From: Hephaestia mangrovi
GTDB taxonomy: Bacteria; Pseudomonadota; Alphaproteobacteria; Sphingomonadales; Sphingomonadaceae
Direction: 5' to 3'
NCBI RefSeq assembly: GCF_019880555.1
Contig: NZ_JAINVU010000007.1
Coordinates: 62,001 to 126,000, forward strand
DNA length: 64,000 nucleotides
Shown here: one piece after another, positions 26,892 through 36,509 of the stretch
Position numbering within the stretch: the first letter of the stretch is position 1
How the letters are laid out: every line of letters starts with the position of its first letter
Made by a program: the position numbers and the translations under genes
The notes under the pieces: generated by a model
What the model saw: only the letters and a program-made list of their open reading frames with translations
What the model was told of the DNA's origin: nothing
The model's database searches: none

Positions 26892-27521
26892 TCAGGGGTG
26901 GATCGCGGCGACGAACGCCGCGGCGGCCGCGGCCACCTCGGCGGCACTGCGCCCCGGTTTATAAAGCGCGGAACCGAGCCCGAAGCCAGCCGCGCCCGCC
27001 TTGCGCCAAGGTGTCATGTTGTCGGGCGTAATGCCGCCGACCACCAATATCGGCGTATCGCGGGGCAGCACGGCGCGTTGCGCCTTGAGCACCGCGGGCG
27101 TCGCGGCCTCGGCCGGGAACAGCTTCAGGCCGGTCGCGCCGGCCTTGAGCGCGGCGAAGCCCTCGCTTGGCGTGAAATAGCCGGGCAGCGTCACCATCTC
27201 GGCCTCGGCCGCCGCGGTGATGACCTGCGGATCGGTGTTGGGTGAGACGATCAAGGTGCCGCCGACCTCATGGACGGCACGGACCTGCGCGGTGTCGAGC
27301 ACGGTGCCCGCGCCGATGATTGCGTCGCCGCCGAAGCGCCGCGCGATCGCCTCGATACTGGCAAGCGGGTCGGGCGAATTGAGCGGCACCTCGATCATCG
27401 AGAAGCCGGCGTCGATCATTGCGCCGGCGATCGCTTCGGCCTCGTGCGGTTCGATCCCGCGCAGGATAGCGACCAGCGGGCAGCGCGCCATCGCGGCGCC
27501 GAGCGTTTGACGGGCAGTCAT
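26892..27521 (-). CDS. dgoA: 2-dehydro-3-deoxy-6-phosphogalactonate aldolase
   Basis: A 209-residue class I aldolase splitting KDPGal to pyruvate and glyceraldehyde 3-phosphate. The active site has Glu44 (MIEVPLNSP) and the Schiff-base Lys133 (GATGLKLFPAEAA), both seven residues beyond the E. coli DgoA positions. The true ATG at 27521 overlaps the DgoK stop by ATGA; the longer frame running upstream is an artefact. The PLNSP and GLKLFPAE motifs separate it from KDPG aldolase (Eda), which has PVTLRT-like and GLKFFPAE-like text. It acts directly after DgoK in the pathway. Confidence 0.93.
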   Translation of the reverse strand: MTARQTLGAAMARCPLVAILRGIEPHEAEAIAGAMIDAGFSMIEVPLNSPDPLASIEAIARRFGGDAIIGAGTVLDTAQVRAVHEVGGTLIVSPNTDPQVITAAAEAEMVTLPGYFTPSEGFAALKAGATGLKLFPAEAATPAVLKAQRAVLPRDTPILVVGGITPDNMTPWRKAGAAGFGLGSALYKPGRSAAEVAAAAAAFVAAIHP

Positions 27522-28396
27522 CGAACAAGTCTCCACAATCGGGTGATGCCGGCGACGAAGGCATCGTGACTGTCGACCAGCACCGCAGTGCCGCCCGACG
27601 CCTCGATCGCCGCCGAATAGAGGGTGCCGAGCGCGGGATCGGCGAGCAGGTAAACCTCGGTGCCGGCACCGACCGCCTGCTCGCGAACGTCGCTGCCGAT
27701 CAGCAACCCGCTGACATAAGCGGCAATCTCGCCACGGTCGCGCCGCCCGGTCAGCACGCTCGCCCGTGCGCCGAACAAGTCGCCGAGCAACGTGCGATTG
27801 GCAGCGGTGGCAACGCCATCGCGAAACGCGGCGCCATCGGCAACCTCGCCGGTCATGAAGTCGGCAAGCAGGCTGTGCTTCTTGAGATGCGAGAACAGCT
27901 CGCCGGTCATCGTGGTGCGGAAGCTGGCGATCCGGCCACCCGCCATCTGCGCCCATTTGCAATGCGTGCCGGGCTGGCAGAGCAGCGCATCACCCGGCGC
28001 GATGCCCGCCGCGACCGCGCCGAGCAATTGCACTTCCTCGCCGCGCATCACGTCGGCACGGGTCGCGTCGACGAAGCAGACGCCGGGGACGATCGCGGTG
28101 CGCTCCGGCTCGATCCATGTCAGCGCGTCGGCGAGATCGTCGAGGCCGGTGGGGCAGGGGCGATAGGCCGCCTCGACCCAGCCGCCGACCGAGCCGACCA
28201 TGCCCGCGCACAGCATCGGCAGCTCGCCGAACCGCGCGCGGATCGCAGCCGCTTCGTCGGCGAACTGCCCGCGGCCGATCGCCATGATGCCGCGATCGTC
28301 GCGCTCGGTCGCGAGGACGCGCCCGTCCGCGGCGATCGCATAGACCCGCCGGTTGGTCGTGCCCCAATCGACCGCGAGAAATTCGGCGCCGCTCAT
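27518..28396 (-). CDS. dgoK: 2-dehydro-3-deoxygalactonokinase
   Basis: A 292-residue sugar-acid kinase of the DgoK family, phosphorylating KDGal at position 6. N-terminal FLAVDWGTTNRRVYAI is the ATP-phosphate loop of this family; further landmarks are LCAGMVGSVGGWVEA, GEEVQLLGAVAAG and LCQPGTHCKWAQM. Length is normal. It starts at 28396, four bases after the symporter stop, and its end overlaps dgoA. Substrate preference between KDGal and KDG depends on few residues that cannot be judged here. Confidence 0.93.
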   Translation of the reverse strand: MSGAEFLAVDWGTTNRRVYAIAADGRVLATERDDRGIMAIGRGQFADEAAAIRARFGELPMLCAGMVGSVGGWVEAAYRPCPTGLDDLADALTWIEPERTAIVPGVCFVDATRADVMRGEEVQLLGAVAAGIAPGDALLCQPGTHCKWAQMAGGRIASFRTTMTGELFSHLKKHSLLADFMTGEVADGAAFRDGVATAANRTLLGDLFGARASVLTGRRDRGEIAAYVSGLLIGSDVREQAVGAGTEVYLLADPALGTLYSAAIEASGGTAVLVDSHDAFVAGITRLWRLVR

Positions 28397-28400
28397 CGGC

Positions 28401-30002
28401 TCACCACCATGTCGCGTAGAGGGCGACGAGGATCATCACCACCGCCGCGGCGGCGGCGTTGAATCCGGTCGAGGTCTTGTAATTGACGTTGGCCGTATCG
28501 ATGCGATTGCGATTGGCGGCGTTGGGCCAGACCAGCGACATGACGACGGCGAGCGCCAGGGTGACGAAGAACGTGACCAGCATCCGGTTCATGAACGGGA
28601 AGTCTGGCGTGGCGAACTTCATCACCAGCGACAGGATGAACGAGCCGACCGCCGCGGTGATGGCGCCGGCTTCGCTCGCGCGCTTCCAGAACAGGCCGAG
28701 CAGGAAGATCACGGTGATGCCCGGCGTGAAGAAGCCGGTATATTCCTGGATGTACTGGAACGCCTGGTCCGAATGGCCGAGCAGCGGCCGGGCGGTGATC
28801 AGCGCCAGCGCCAGCGCGAGGCATGCGGTGATGCGCCCGACGAGCACGAGGTGGCGTTCGCCGGGCGTGGTTGCTTCGCTGCCGCCCATATCCTCGACGT
28901 TGCTCTTCTGGCCCTTGAACTTGGCATAGAGATCAAGCGTGAAGATCGTCGAGATCGAGTTGATCTTCGACGCCGTCGACGCGACGATCGCGGCGATCAG
29001 CGCGGCGAAGACGAGGCCCAGGATACCGGTCGGCAGCAGTCGCATCATCGTCGGATAAGCGTCGTCGGGCTTGGCGAGGTCCGGCGCCAGCAGCACCGCG
29101 GCGATGCCGGGAACGACGATCACCAGCGGCGTGATGAGCTTGAGGAAAGCGGCGAACACCACGCCCTTCTGCGCCTCGGGCAGGCTCTTCGCAGCCAATG
29201 CGCGCTGGATGATATACTGGTTGAAGCCCCAATAGCTGAGATTGGCGATCCACATGCCGCCGACCAACACCGAAATGCCCGGCAGATCGTTGAAATGCGG
29301 GTCCGACGGCGACAGGATCATGTTGAAGTGATCGGGCACACGCCGCGTCAGCTCGTGGAAGCCGCCGATCACGCTGCCATGGCCGATCGTCGTCAGCGTG
29401 ATCCATGAAACCATCAGCCCGCCGAGCACGAGCAGGGTCACCTGAACGATATCGGTCAGCGCCACCGCCTTGAGGCCGCCGCGCAACTGGTAAAACAGCG
29501 CGAACAGGCCGAGGATCAGCAGCGCGACATTCTGGTCGATCCCTGCCACCTGCGTCACCGCGATCGAACCGAGCCAGATGATCGACGTCAGGTTCACGAA
29601 CACGTACAGGCCGAGCCAGAAGATCGCCAGGATCGTCCGCGTCGTCGGCCCGTACCGCTGCTCGAGGAACTGCGGCATCGTGTAGATTTCGTTCTTGAGG
29701 AAGATCGGCAGGAAGAACTTGCCGACGATCAGGATGGTCAGCGCGGCCATCCATTCGTAGGACGAGATGGCAAGGCCGATCGCATAGCCCGATCCCGACA
29801 TGCCGACGATCTGCTCGGCCGAGATATTGGCCGCGATCAGCGAGGCGCCGATCGCCCACCACGGCAGGTTCTTCGAGGCAAGGAAATAGTCGGTGGAGTT
29901 TTTCTCGTGCCCCGCCTTCTCGCGCGAGACGAACTGGGCCAGCCCGAATATCGCCACGAAATAGACGAGCACCACAACGATATCGAGCGTCGCCAATTGC
30001 AT
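28401..30002 (-). CDS. SSS-family Na+/galactose symporter (vSGLT-like)
   Basis: A 533-residue inner-membrane symporter with about 14 membrane helices, very close in sequence to Vibrio vSGLT. The sugar-site residues I recall for vSGLT are found shifted by five: Asn59 and Gln64 in IAANISAEQIVGMSGSGYAI, and Glu83 in SYEW. The WGFNQYIIQRALAAKS segment, FAAFLKL with its Lys, and FQYIQEYTGFF with its Gln also fit. It would import galactose with sodium. The start follows AGGAAGGAA. It heads the operon symporter-dgoK-dgoA-gal and is preceded by two copies of an 11-base element in inverted orientation. Confidence 0.92.
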   Translation of the reverse strand: MQLATLDIVVVLVYFVAIFGLAQFVSREKAGHEKNSTDYFLASKNLPWWAIGASLIAANISAEQIVGMSGSGYAIGLAISSYEWMAALTILIVGKFFLPIFLKNEIYTMPQFLEQRYGPTTRTILAIFWLGLYVFVNLTSIIWLGSIAVTQVAGIDQNVALLILGLFALFYQLRGGLKAVALTDIVQVTLLVLGGLMVSWITLTTIGHGSVIGGFHELTRRVPDHFNMILSPSDPHFNDLPGISVLVGGMWIANLSYWGFNQYIIQRALAAKSLPEAQKGVVFAAFLKLITPLVIVVPGIAAVLLAPDLAKPDDAYPTMMRLLPTGILGLVFAALIAAIVASTASKINSISTIFTLDLYAKFKGQKSNVEDMGGSEATTPGERHLVLVGRITACLALALALITARPLLGHSDQAFQYIQEYTGFFTPGITVIFLLGLFWKRASEAGAITAAVGSFILSLVMKFATPDFPFMNRMLVTFFVTLALAVVMSLVWPNAANRNRIDTANVNYKTSTGFNAAAAAVVMILVALYATWW

Positions 30003-30061
30003 CCCGGGTTCCTTCCTGTCTCGACCGCTCTTGCCTCGGCTGCGCGGCGGCCCGTTATATC

Positions 30062-30129
30062 ATTGGTCCGATTACACTAGTTCTCGAACGGGGACATCGT
30101 GGTCTCGATGCTGTCGGTATCGGACCAAT
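30062..30129. promoter_or_regulatory. widely spaced 11-bp inverted repeats before the galactose operon
   Basis: ATTGGTCCGAT at 30062-30072 and its exact complement ATCGGACCAAT at 30119-30129 flank 46 bases in the 186-base gap between the dehydratase and symporter genes. Two exact copies of this length are unlikely by chance in so short a span. They could be operator half-sites for a repressor that loops DNA, or sites for a GntR/LacI/IclR type regulator. No regulator gene lies within the cluster. Confidence 0.45.
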
Positions 30130-30188
30130 CGCCGCCATGCCCGCCGTGATCAATGCGCACAAGTATCGTTTCGTCGCCCTCGCTCTCG

Positions 30189-31982
30189 TTAATGGCTGTC
30201 GCGTGGCAGGCCTCTGGTCTGCGCGATGCGCTGATATTTGACGGCAGGCTCTAGGATGGCGCCAGTATCGAACTGGCCGGTAATTCCGCGTTGGATTTCC
30301 TGCCAAGGCGTTTGCGACTGCGGTGTAACGGCTACTTCGACATCGGCAAGCCCGGCGCGGCGGCGATCGAGTTCGGCGTCGTCGACCAGCATGTCAGCGG
30401 TGCGGGTGTTGAGATCGATGCGGATGCGGTCGCCCGTCCTCAGCAGCGCGAGCCCGCCGCCGACGGCCGCCTCTGGTGCCGCGTTCAGGATCGACGGGCT
30501 GCCGCTGGTGCCTGATTGCCGTCCATCGCCGATGCAGGGCAGGGCATGAACGCCGGCACGGATGAGGGCAGCCGGAGGCACCATATTCACGACCTCGGCA
30601 CCGCCCGGATAGCCGACCGGCCCGGCGCCGCGGATCACCAGCGTCGTCGTCTCGTCGATGCCGAGCGCGGGATCGTTGATGCGGGCGTGGTAATCCTCCG
30701 GCCCGTCGAACACCACCGCGCGCGATTCGAACGCATTGGCGTCGTCCGGGTTGGAGAGGAACCGCTGGCGGAATTCGTCGGAGATGACGCTGGTTTTCAT
30801 TACAGCCGCATCGAATAGATTGCCCGAGAGAACCAGCAATCCGGCACGGGGTTTGAGCGGATCGGCCAGCGGGCGGATCACCCGCGCGTCGACGATCTGC
30901 GCCTCGCCGCAATTCTCCGCTGCGGTGGAGCCGTTGACCGATAGCGCGCTGCCATCGATCAGGTTGGCACGAAGGAGCTCACCCATCACCGCCGGCACGC
31001 CGCCAGCGCGATAATAATCTTCGCCCAGATACTCGCCCGCCGGCTGCAGGTTGACCAGCAGCGGCACGTCCGCGCCGTGCTCCTCCCAATCGGCAAGAGT
31101 CAGCTCGACGCCGATATGCCGCGCGATCGCGTTCAGGTGAATCGGCGCGTTGGTCGAGCCGCCGATCGCCGAATTGACCCGGATCGCGTTGAGGAAAGCG
31201 GCCCGCGTCAGGATATCCGACGGCTTACGATCGGCATGGACCATTTCGACGATCTGCTTGCCGGTGCGCCAGGCGCATTCCTGGCGGTCGCGATAGGGCG
31301 CGGGGATCGCCGCCGAGCCGGGCAGCGACATGCCGAGCGCCTCAGTCAGCGAGTTCATCGTCGTCGCGGTGCCCATCGTGTTGCAAAAACCCGTCGAGGG
31401 TGCCGACGACGCCACCAGCTCGATGAAGCCCTTATAGTCGATCTCACCGGCGGCGAGCATTTCGCGCGCTTTCCAGATAATCGTTCCGGAACCGGTGCGC
31501 TCGCCCTTGTGCCACCCGTTCAACATCGGGCCCACGGACAAGGCGATCGCCGGAATGTTGACCGTGGCGGCGGCCATCAGACAGGCCGGCGTGGTCTTGT
31601 CGCAGCCGATCGTCAGCACCACGCCGTCAAGCGGATAGCCGTAGAGCACCTCGACCAGGCTGAGATAGGCGAGGTTGCGGTCGAGCCCCGCGGTCGGGCG
31701 CTTGCCGGTTTCCTGGATCGGATGGATGGGAAATTCGATCGGGATGCCGCCCGCCTCGCGGATGCCGGCTTTCACTCGCTCGGCAAGCACGACGTGATGG
31801 CGGTTGCACGGGGCGAGGTCGCTGCCCGTCTGCGCGATCCCGATGATCGGCTTGCCGGACTGCAATTCCTCGATCGACAGGCCGTAATTGAGATATCTTT
31901 CAAGATACAATGCCGTCATGTCGGGGTTCGACGGATTGTCGAACCATGCCCGCGATCGTAATTTCGGCAAGCCGTCGCTCAC
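30189..31982 (-). CDS. IlvD/EDD-family sugar-acid dehydratase, probable galactonate dehydratase
   Basis: A 597-residue [2Fe-2S] dehydratase. The cluster Cys residues appear in [23 protein letters not shown] and [15 protein letters not shown], and the C-terminal [16 protein letters not shown] loop is typical. N-terminal [20 protein letters not shown] and much of the rest closely resemble Caulobacter xylonate dehydratase (XylD) and arabonate dehydratases. Here it precedes symporter, dgoK, dgoA and gal, so dehydration of galactonate to KDGal is the expected step; this is inference from context. Start is a GTG at 31982 after a G-run. Xylonate, arabonate or fuconate are alternatives. Confidence 0.85.
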   Translation of the reverse strand: MSDGLPKLRSRAWFDNPSNPDMTALYLERYLNYGLSIEELQSGKPIIGIAQTGSDLAPCNRHHVVLAERVKAGIREAGGIPIEFPIHPIQETGKRPTAGLDRNLAYLSLVEVLYGYPLDGVVLTIGCDKTTPACLMAAATVNIPAIALSVGPMLNGWHKGERTGSGTIIWKAREMLAAGEIDYKGFIELVASSAPSTGFCNTMGTATTMNSLTEALGMSLPGSAAIPAPYRDRQECAWRTGKQIVEMVHADRKPSDILTRAAFLNAIRVNSAIGGSTNAPIHLNAIARHIGVELTLADWEEHGADVPLLVNLQPAGEYLGEDYYRAGGVPAVMGELLRANLIDGSALSVNGSTAAENCGEAQIVDARVIRPLADPLKPRAGLLVLSGNLFDAAVMKTSVISDEFRQRFLSNPDDANAFESRAVVFDGPEDYHARINDPALGIDETTTLVIRGAGPVGYPGGAEVVNMVPPAALIRAGVHALPCIGDGRQSGTSGSPSILNAAPEAAVGGGLALLRTGDRIRIDLNTRTADMLVDDAELDRRRAGLADVEVAVTPQSQTPWQEIQRGITGQFDTGAILEPAVKYQRIAQTRGLPRDSH

Positions 31983-32200
31983 AGCGCCCCCAATCTACCA
32001 GAAGGCACCCGACCGTCCTCGCGGCTGATCGGCAATGCCCAAACTGAACCACCCTTTAAACCCAACGGCCGGCTAGGACAATATATATACGATAAAAGAG
32101 CTTTGCGAGGCCGAGCACAGCCGCCAACCCTGAGAGAGCGGACGATTTCAGGTCGGATCGGCGGCGTGAGACGAGGCTATATGATCGCAGTCCGGCCCAA
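31983..32200. other. leader of the dehydratase gene
   Basis: About 220 bases. An AT-rich stretch AATATATATACGATAAAAGA near 32080-32099 stands out from the GC-rich background and probably holds the dehydratase promoter on the reverse strand. No gene is visible. Confidence 0.4.
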
Positions 32201-33835
32201 TCATGGAGCCTTGGCATCGGGCAGATCGGCATCGGTGAGGCCGTAGCGTGCCATCATCGCCACGACCACGCCGTTGGTCCAGCCGAAGCCGTCCTGCACC
32301 GCATATTCGCCGCCGCCGCCGAGGCCGGGCTGCTCGATATCGTATTTCTCGATCACGCGGCCGGTGTGCCGATAGACGGCATCGACCGTGGCCAGCCAGC
32401 GTGTCGAAATCTTTTTCGCGAGATCCTTGGCGCCATAGCGATCGAGGCTGGCGGCGGCGATCCATTGCAGCGGCGCCCAGCCGTTGGGCGCATCCCATTG
32501 CTGGCCGGTGCGGTTGAGCGTCGTGCGCACGCCGCCCGGCGCGAGCAGCTTCGCCTGCGTGGTCGCGGCGACGGCATCGGCCTGGGCCTGAGTCGCGAGG
32601 CCGACGAACAGCGGATAGAGCGTCGCGGCGGACAGCACGGAGGTCGGCTTGCCGGTGGTACGGTCCCAATCGGCGAAGCGGCCTTGATCCTGCACCCATA
32701 GATATTTGGTGATCGCCGCCTTCCGGCGATCGGCGCGGGCGGCGAAGTCGCTCGCGCACGCCGTGTCGCCCGCGGCCTGGCAGCGGCGGGCAATCGTCTT
32801 TTCCATCGCCCAGAGCAGACTGTTGAGATCGGCCGGCACGATATCGGTCGTGTCGATCGTCGTCAGCGTCTTGCCATCGCGAAGGAAGCGCGAGCCGAAA
32901 TCCCAGCCGCTCTCCGCGCTGGCGCGCAGGTCGCGATTGACCTCGGCCGCCGGGCGGGGCGCCGCAGCGGCGGCCGTGGCGATATCGGCGGCGTAGGATT
33001 CGTCGCGCGGGGTGTCGCGCGCGTCCCAATAGCGGTTGAGCAGGCTGCCGTCGGGCATTCGCACGACGTGCTGGCAGGCGCCCGAAGCGTCTAGGCAAGT
33101 GGTGCCCGCCATCCAATAATCATATTCGCTGCGCAGCGCCGCAAGACGGCGCTTGGCGACGGCGGGATCATGATTGTCCGAGAGATCGAGCATCAGCGCG
33201 TAGAACGGCGGTTGCGAGCGCGAGAGATAATAAGTGCGCGTGCCATTGGGGATATGCCCGTAGCGCTCGATCAGCGACGTGAAATCGTCGAGCATCGATT
33301 CGAGCAGCGGCTGCTGGCCGTCGAGCTTGAGGCCGAGCATCGTGAAATAGCTGTCCCAGTAATAGATTTCCTGGAACCGCCCGCCGGGTACGACATAGGC
33401 CGATGGCAGCTGAATAGCGGACGAGCCCGGCGTCACCGCCAGCGGCGCGCGCGCCAGCGCCGGCCACAAGGCGCGGATGTGCGCATGAAGGCCGATATCC
33501 TTCGGCGGCGGCGCATCCTGCGCGACGAAATGGCGGGCGACGAACGCGGCGAGCGCGTCTTTGCCCCGGGGATTCTCCTGGCGATACGCCGCGATGATCG
33601 CGTCTGGCGATTGCAGCGGGACCGTGTCGGCGAAGGTCTTGTTGTCGGGGAAGACGTGGGCCAGTTCGACGGCGCGATAGAGCGGGCCGAAGATATCTTC
33701 CGGTGTCCTGGCGTCGGCCGAGACCTGCAGGACGCGCTGTGCAGGGGTTTGCTGCGGCCGCGCAGCGGCGGGCGACAGTGGCATGGCAAGCGCAGCGAAC
33801 GCCAGCAATCGTGCCTTGCGCGCAATCGGAATCAT
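32201..33835 (-). CDS. treA: periplasmic GH37 trehalase
   Basis: A 544-residue inverting alpha,alpha-trehalase releasing two glucoses. It has a signal peptide (LLAFAALAMPLSPAAA), signature 1 PGGRFQEIYYWDSYF at 150-164, ASAESGWDFGSRF with catalytic acid Asp312, signature 2 QWDAPNGWAPLQW at 446-458, and RVIEKYDIE with Glu496. Asp312 and Glu496 have the same numbers as in E. coli TreA as I recall. The Gly-rich GGGGEY loop follows. It is 71 bases downstream of a TonB receptor on the same strand and is the last gene of an ECF-linked group, suggesting that trehalose or a trehalose-containing compound enters by that receptor. Confidence 0.95.
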   Translation of the reverse strand: MIPIARKARLLAFAALAMPLSPAAARPQQTPAQRVLQVSADARTPEDIFGPLYRAVELAHVFPDNKTFADTVPLQSPDAIIAAYRQENPRGKDALAAFVARHFVAQDAPPPKDIGLHAHIRALWPALARAPLAVTPGSSAIQLPSAYVVPGGRFQEIYYWDSYFTMLGLKLDGQQPLLESMLDDFTSLIERYGHIPNGTRTYYLSRSQPPFYALMLDLSDNHDPAVAKRRLAALRSEYDYWMAGTTCLDASGACQHVVRMPDGSLLNRYWDARDTPRDESYAADIATAAAAAPRPAAEVNRDLRASAESGWDFGSRFLRDGKTLTTIDTTDIVPADLNSLLWAMEKTIARRCQAAGDTACASDFAARADRRKAAITKYLWVQDQGRFADWDRTTGKPTSVLSAATLYPLFVGLATQAQADAVAATTQAKLLAPGGVRTTLNRTGQQWDAPNGWAPLQWIAAASLDRYGAKDLAKKISTRWLATVDAVYRHTGRVIEKYDIEQPGLGGGGEYAVQDGFGWTNGVVVAMMARYGLTDADLPDAKAP

Positions 33836-33906
33836 CGTGTCGGGCCCCTGTTGAATTCGACAAAAAAGGCCGGGGCGGGAAGGTGCCCCGGCCGAGAGGG
33901 AGGGTA

Positions 33907-36357
33907 TCAGAATTTGACCGCCGCGGTGATCGTCGCGTGCCGCCCGAAGATCGGCCGGCCGAGGAAATAGCCGTTGGTATTGGCCGAGCCGACGGTGCGG
34001 ATATTGCCTTCGGTCAGCGCCAGCGTGTTGGTCACGTTCTCCACCGTCGCCTGGATCGAGAAGCTGTCGTTGATGTCGATCGACGCGCCGAGATCGAGCG
34101 TGTCGTAGCTGCCGAGCTTCTGCTGGTTCTCACGATCGGCATAGCGATCGCCGACATGCGTATAGGTGCCGAACAACCGCGCACGGCCCCAGTCGGTGTC
34201 GAAGGTGTAGGACGGCGTCACCGCGGCCAGGAAACGCGGCTGGCGGTTGACGTCGTTGCCGGTATTGTCGCCGAAATCCTTGAACTTGCCGTTCTGGATG
34301 ACGCCGTGGGCGGCGACCTGGAACCCGCGCACCGGCCGCACCGCGCCATCGAACTCGAGGCCATAAGCGCGCGAGCCGCCGAACGCGGTGACGTTCTGCT
34401 CGACACCGTCGATCACCTGGATGTCCTGGAAGAACAGGTTGTGGAAGCGGTTGTAGAAGCCGGTGAGATAGAGATCGTAGAGCCCTGTCGAGGTCTTCAC
34501 GCCCACCTCATACTGCTTCACCTTCTGCGGCTTGATGTCCTCGAGCGAGCCCAAATTGCCGCGCAGATCGTCGAACTGCGGCAGCAATGCGCCGCTGTTG
34601 GCGCGCACGAACACGTTGAGGTTCGGCGTGATCGAATAGAGCGCGCCGGCCGTCCACGAAACCTGCGTCTTGTGATAGCTCGCGGTGGTGTAGGTGCCGT
34701 TCAGATAGGTGGCGTTGTTGTTGTACGCGGTCAGCGGATTGCCATCGAGGTCGCCGGTCGAGCTGTTCTCGAACACCGTGTGCAGCTTGGTGCGCTCGAC
34801 GCGAACGCCGCCATCGAGGCGGAAAGCGCCGATTTTCCATTCGTCGGTCACGTAACCGGCGATATTGTTGCTGCGATAGCGCGCGTTGACGTCATAGCTG
34901 TTGCCGGACGTGAAGCCGTCGCGGGTCAGGATCGTGCCGTTGTCGAGGCTGGCGTTGAGCACACGCGCCTGCGGCTCGAGCGCGAGCAGGATGTTGTTGC
35001 CGAGGTTCCACTGGTCGTGGTCGTGGACGTTGGCATAATAGCCGCCGAGTGTCAGCGTGTTGCCTTCGAAGATTTCCTTCGACAGCTTGAGCTCGTCGGT
35101 GAAGCTGCGAATATGCTTCCTGACCGCCCAGATGCCGCCCTGGATCGTTTCCTGGTCGGGTGACAGCGCGGCGCCGCTATCCGCATAGGTAACGGTGCCC
35201 GGCCCGCCCGCGGCATCGAGATATTCCGATACGGTCTGCGGGTTGCTGCCGGTGAACAGCGCGAAGGTGTTGGCGTCGCCCTTCGAGAAGTTCATGTTGT
35301 TCTGCACCTGGAAGGCGCCGAAATCGTAATTGAAGGTGCTGCCGAACGTATAGATCTTGGCGCCGCGGCCGTTGGATAGGTCTACGCTCGACTTCTGCGT
35401 CGGGCCGCCGGCAACGCTCGGGCCGACCTCGATCTGGGTATGCTCGATCTCCTTGCCGACCAGCGTGTCGTCACGCGCGTCGAAGCCGGGGAAGGTGTGG
35501 AACTTGCCCTTGGCATCCTCGACCAGCGGCATCGGCGTGTAGAAAGCGTTCTTGTCGTCGAGATAACGGCCATAGACGCTGACCTCGCCGTCGGCGAACT
35601 TGTGCGTCAGGTTGGCGGTGATCTGCCCGCCGAGATCGCCGGTGAAGCCGGTGTGGCGCAGCCCCTTGCTGTAGCGATAGAAGCCGCCGATCATGTAGGT
35701 GGTGTTCTCGTCGATCGGGCCCTGCGCCACGAAGTCGCCGCGATACTGGCCCTCGGTGCCATAGGTCGCGCGCAGGCTGAGGTGCGGCGTCTGGGTGCCC
35801 TTCTTCAGGATGAAGTTGACGGTCGCGCCGGGCTGGCCGTTGGCGAAGATCGGGCTGGGACCGCCGCGCAGCACCTCGACGCGCTCGACGGTGTCGTCGA
35901 TGCGGAACACCGAGCTGTCCTCCAGGAACGACAGCGACGACGGCGCGATGATCGGCGAGCCGTTCATCTCGACCGTCAGGAACGGCGCGTCGCCGGTCGA
36001 CGGGAATCCGCGGATGAAGACGTTGGCGCCGGTGACACCGCCCGAGGATTCGGTCCAGACACCGGGAACGATCTTGAGCAGGTCCGCGGTCGAGGTCGGC
36101 TGCACCTGGCGGATCTGCTCGGCATTCGCCGAGGAGATCGAGAAGCTGGCGTCGAGCTTGCGGATGCCGGCGCGATCTGCGGTGCCGGTGACGATGATGT
36201 CCGGCGCCGTTGTCTGGGCCGGCGGCGCGGCTTCGGCGGCTGGCGCGGGTTGGGTCTGCGCCGGTGTCGTGGCGGCATCCTGCGCGAAAGCCGGCGTCGC
36301 GAGCGCGGTACCCGACAATAGCGCTATCAGCGCCGTGGCGGTTTTGGCGTGGGTCAT
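33907..36357 (-). CDS. TonB-dependent receptor upstream of trehalase
   Basis: An 816-residue receptor with signal peptide ending AFAQD at 25, an Ala/Pro/Gln-rich linker, TonB box DIIVTGTA at 53-60, plug domain (STADLLKIVPGVWTESSGG, FIRGFPSTGD, VEVLRGGPSPIFANGQPG) and a 22-strand-type barrel. Start ATG 36357 follows AGGAAGGAA. It is a clear paralogue of the next receptor upstream (shared plug text and the C-terminal GRPI-GR segment), but lacks the STN signalling domain. Although the plug resembles ferri-siderophore receptors, the downstream trehalase suggests a sugar ligand; either is possible. Confidence 0.9.
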   Translation of the reverse strand: MTHAKTATALIALLSGTALATPAFAQDAATTPAQTQPAPAAEAAPPAQTTAPDIIVTGTADRAGIRKLDASFSISSANAEQIRQVQPTSTADLLKIVPGVWTESSGGVTGANVFIRGFPSTGDAPFLTVEMNGSPIIAPSSLSFLEDSSVFRIDDTVERVEVLRGGPSPIFANGQPGATVNFILKKGTQTPHLSLRATYGTEGQYRGDFVAQGPIDENTTYMIGGFYRYSKGLRHTGFTGDLGGQITANLTHKFADGEVSVYGRYLDDKNAFYTPMPLVEDAKGKFHTFPGFDARDDTLVGKEIEHTQIEVGPSVAGGPTQKSSVDLSNGRGAKIYTFGSTFNYDFGAFQVQNNMNFSKGDANTFALFTGSNPQTVSEYLDAAGGPGTVTYADSGAALSPDQETIQGGIWAVRKHIRSFTDELKLSKEIFEGNTLTLGGYYANVHDHDQWNLGNNILLALEPQARVLNASLDNGTILTRDGFTSGNSYDVNARYRSNNIAGYVTDEWKIGAFRLDGGVRVERTKLHTVFENSSTGDLDGNPLTAYNNNATYLNGTYTTASYHKTQVSWTAGALYSITPNLNVFVRANSGALLPQFDDLRGNLGSLEDIKPQKVKQYEVGVKTSTGLYDLYLTGFYNRFHNLFFQDIQVIDGVEQNVTAFGGSRAYGLEFDGAVRPVRGFQVAAHGVIQNGKFKDFGDNTGNDVNRQPRFLAAVTPSYTFDTDWGRARLFGTYTHVGDRYADRENQQKLGSYDTLDLGASIDINDSFSIQATVENVTNTLALTEGNIRTVGSANTNGYFLGRPIFGRHATITAAVKF

Positions 36358-36509
36358 GTCAATTCCTTCCTGTGAATTTTGTATTCATTGGGCGTGCGTC
36401 GAGCCGTTCGGCGAAGCAGGGGCTTCGTCGACGGGTGAGGATCAGCGGTGCGTGCGGCCGGGGCCGGTCAGGGCGGGCTGCGAGGCGAAGCCTGGCGAAA
36501 GGTCATCGT

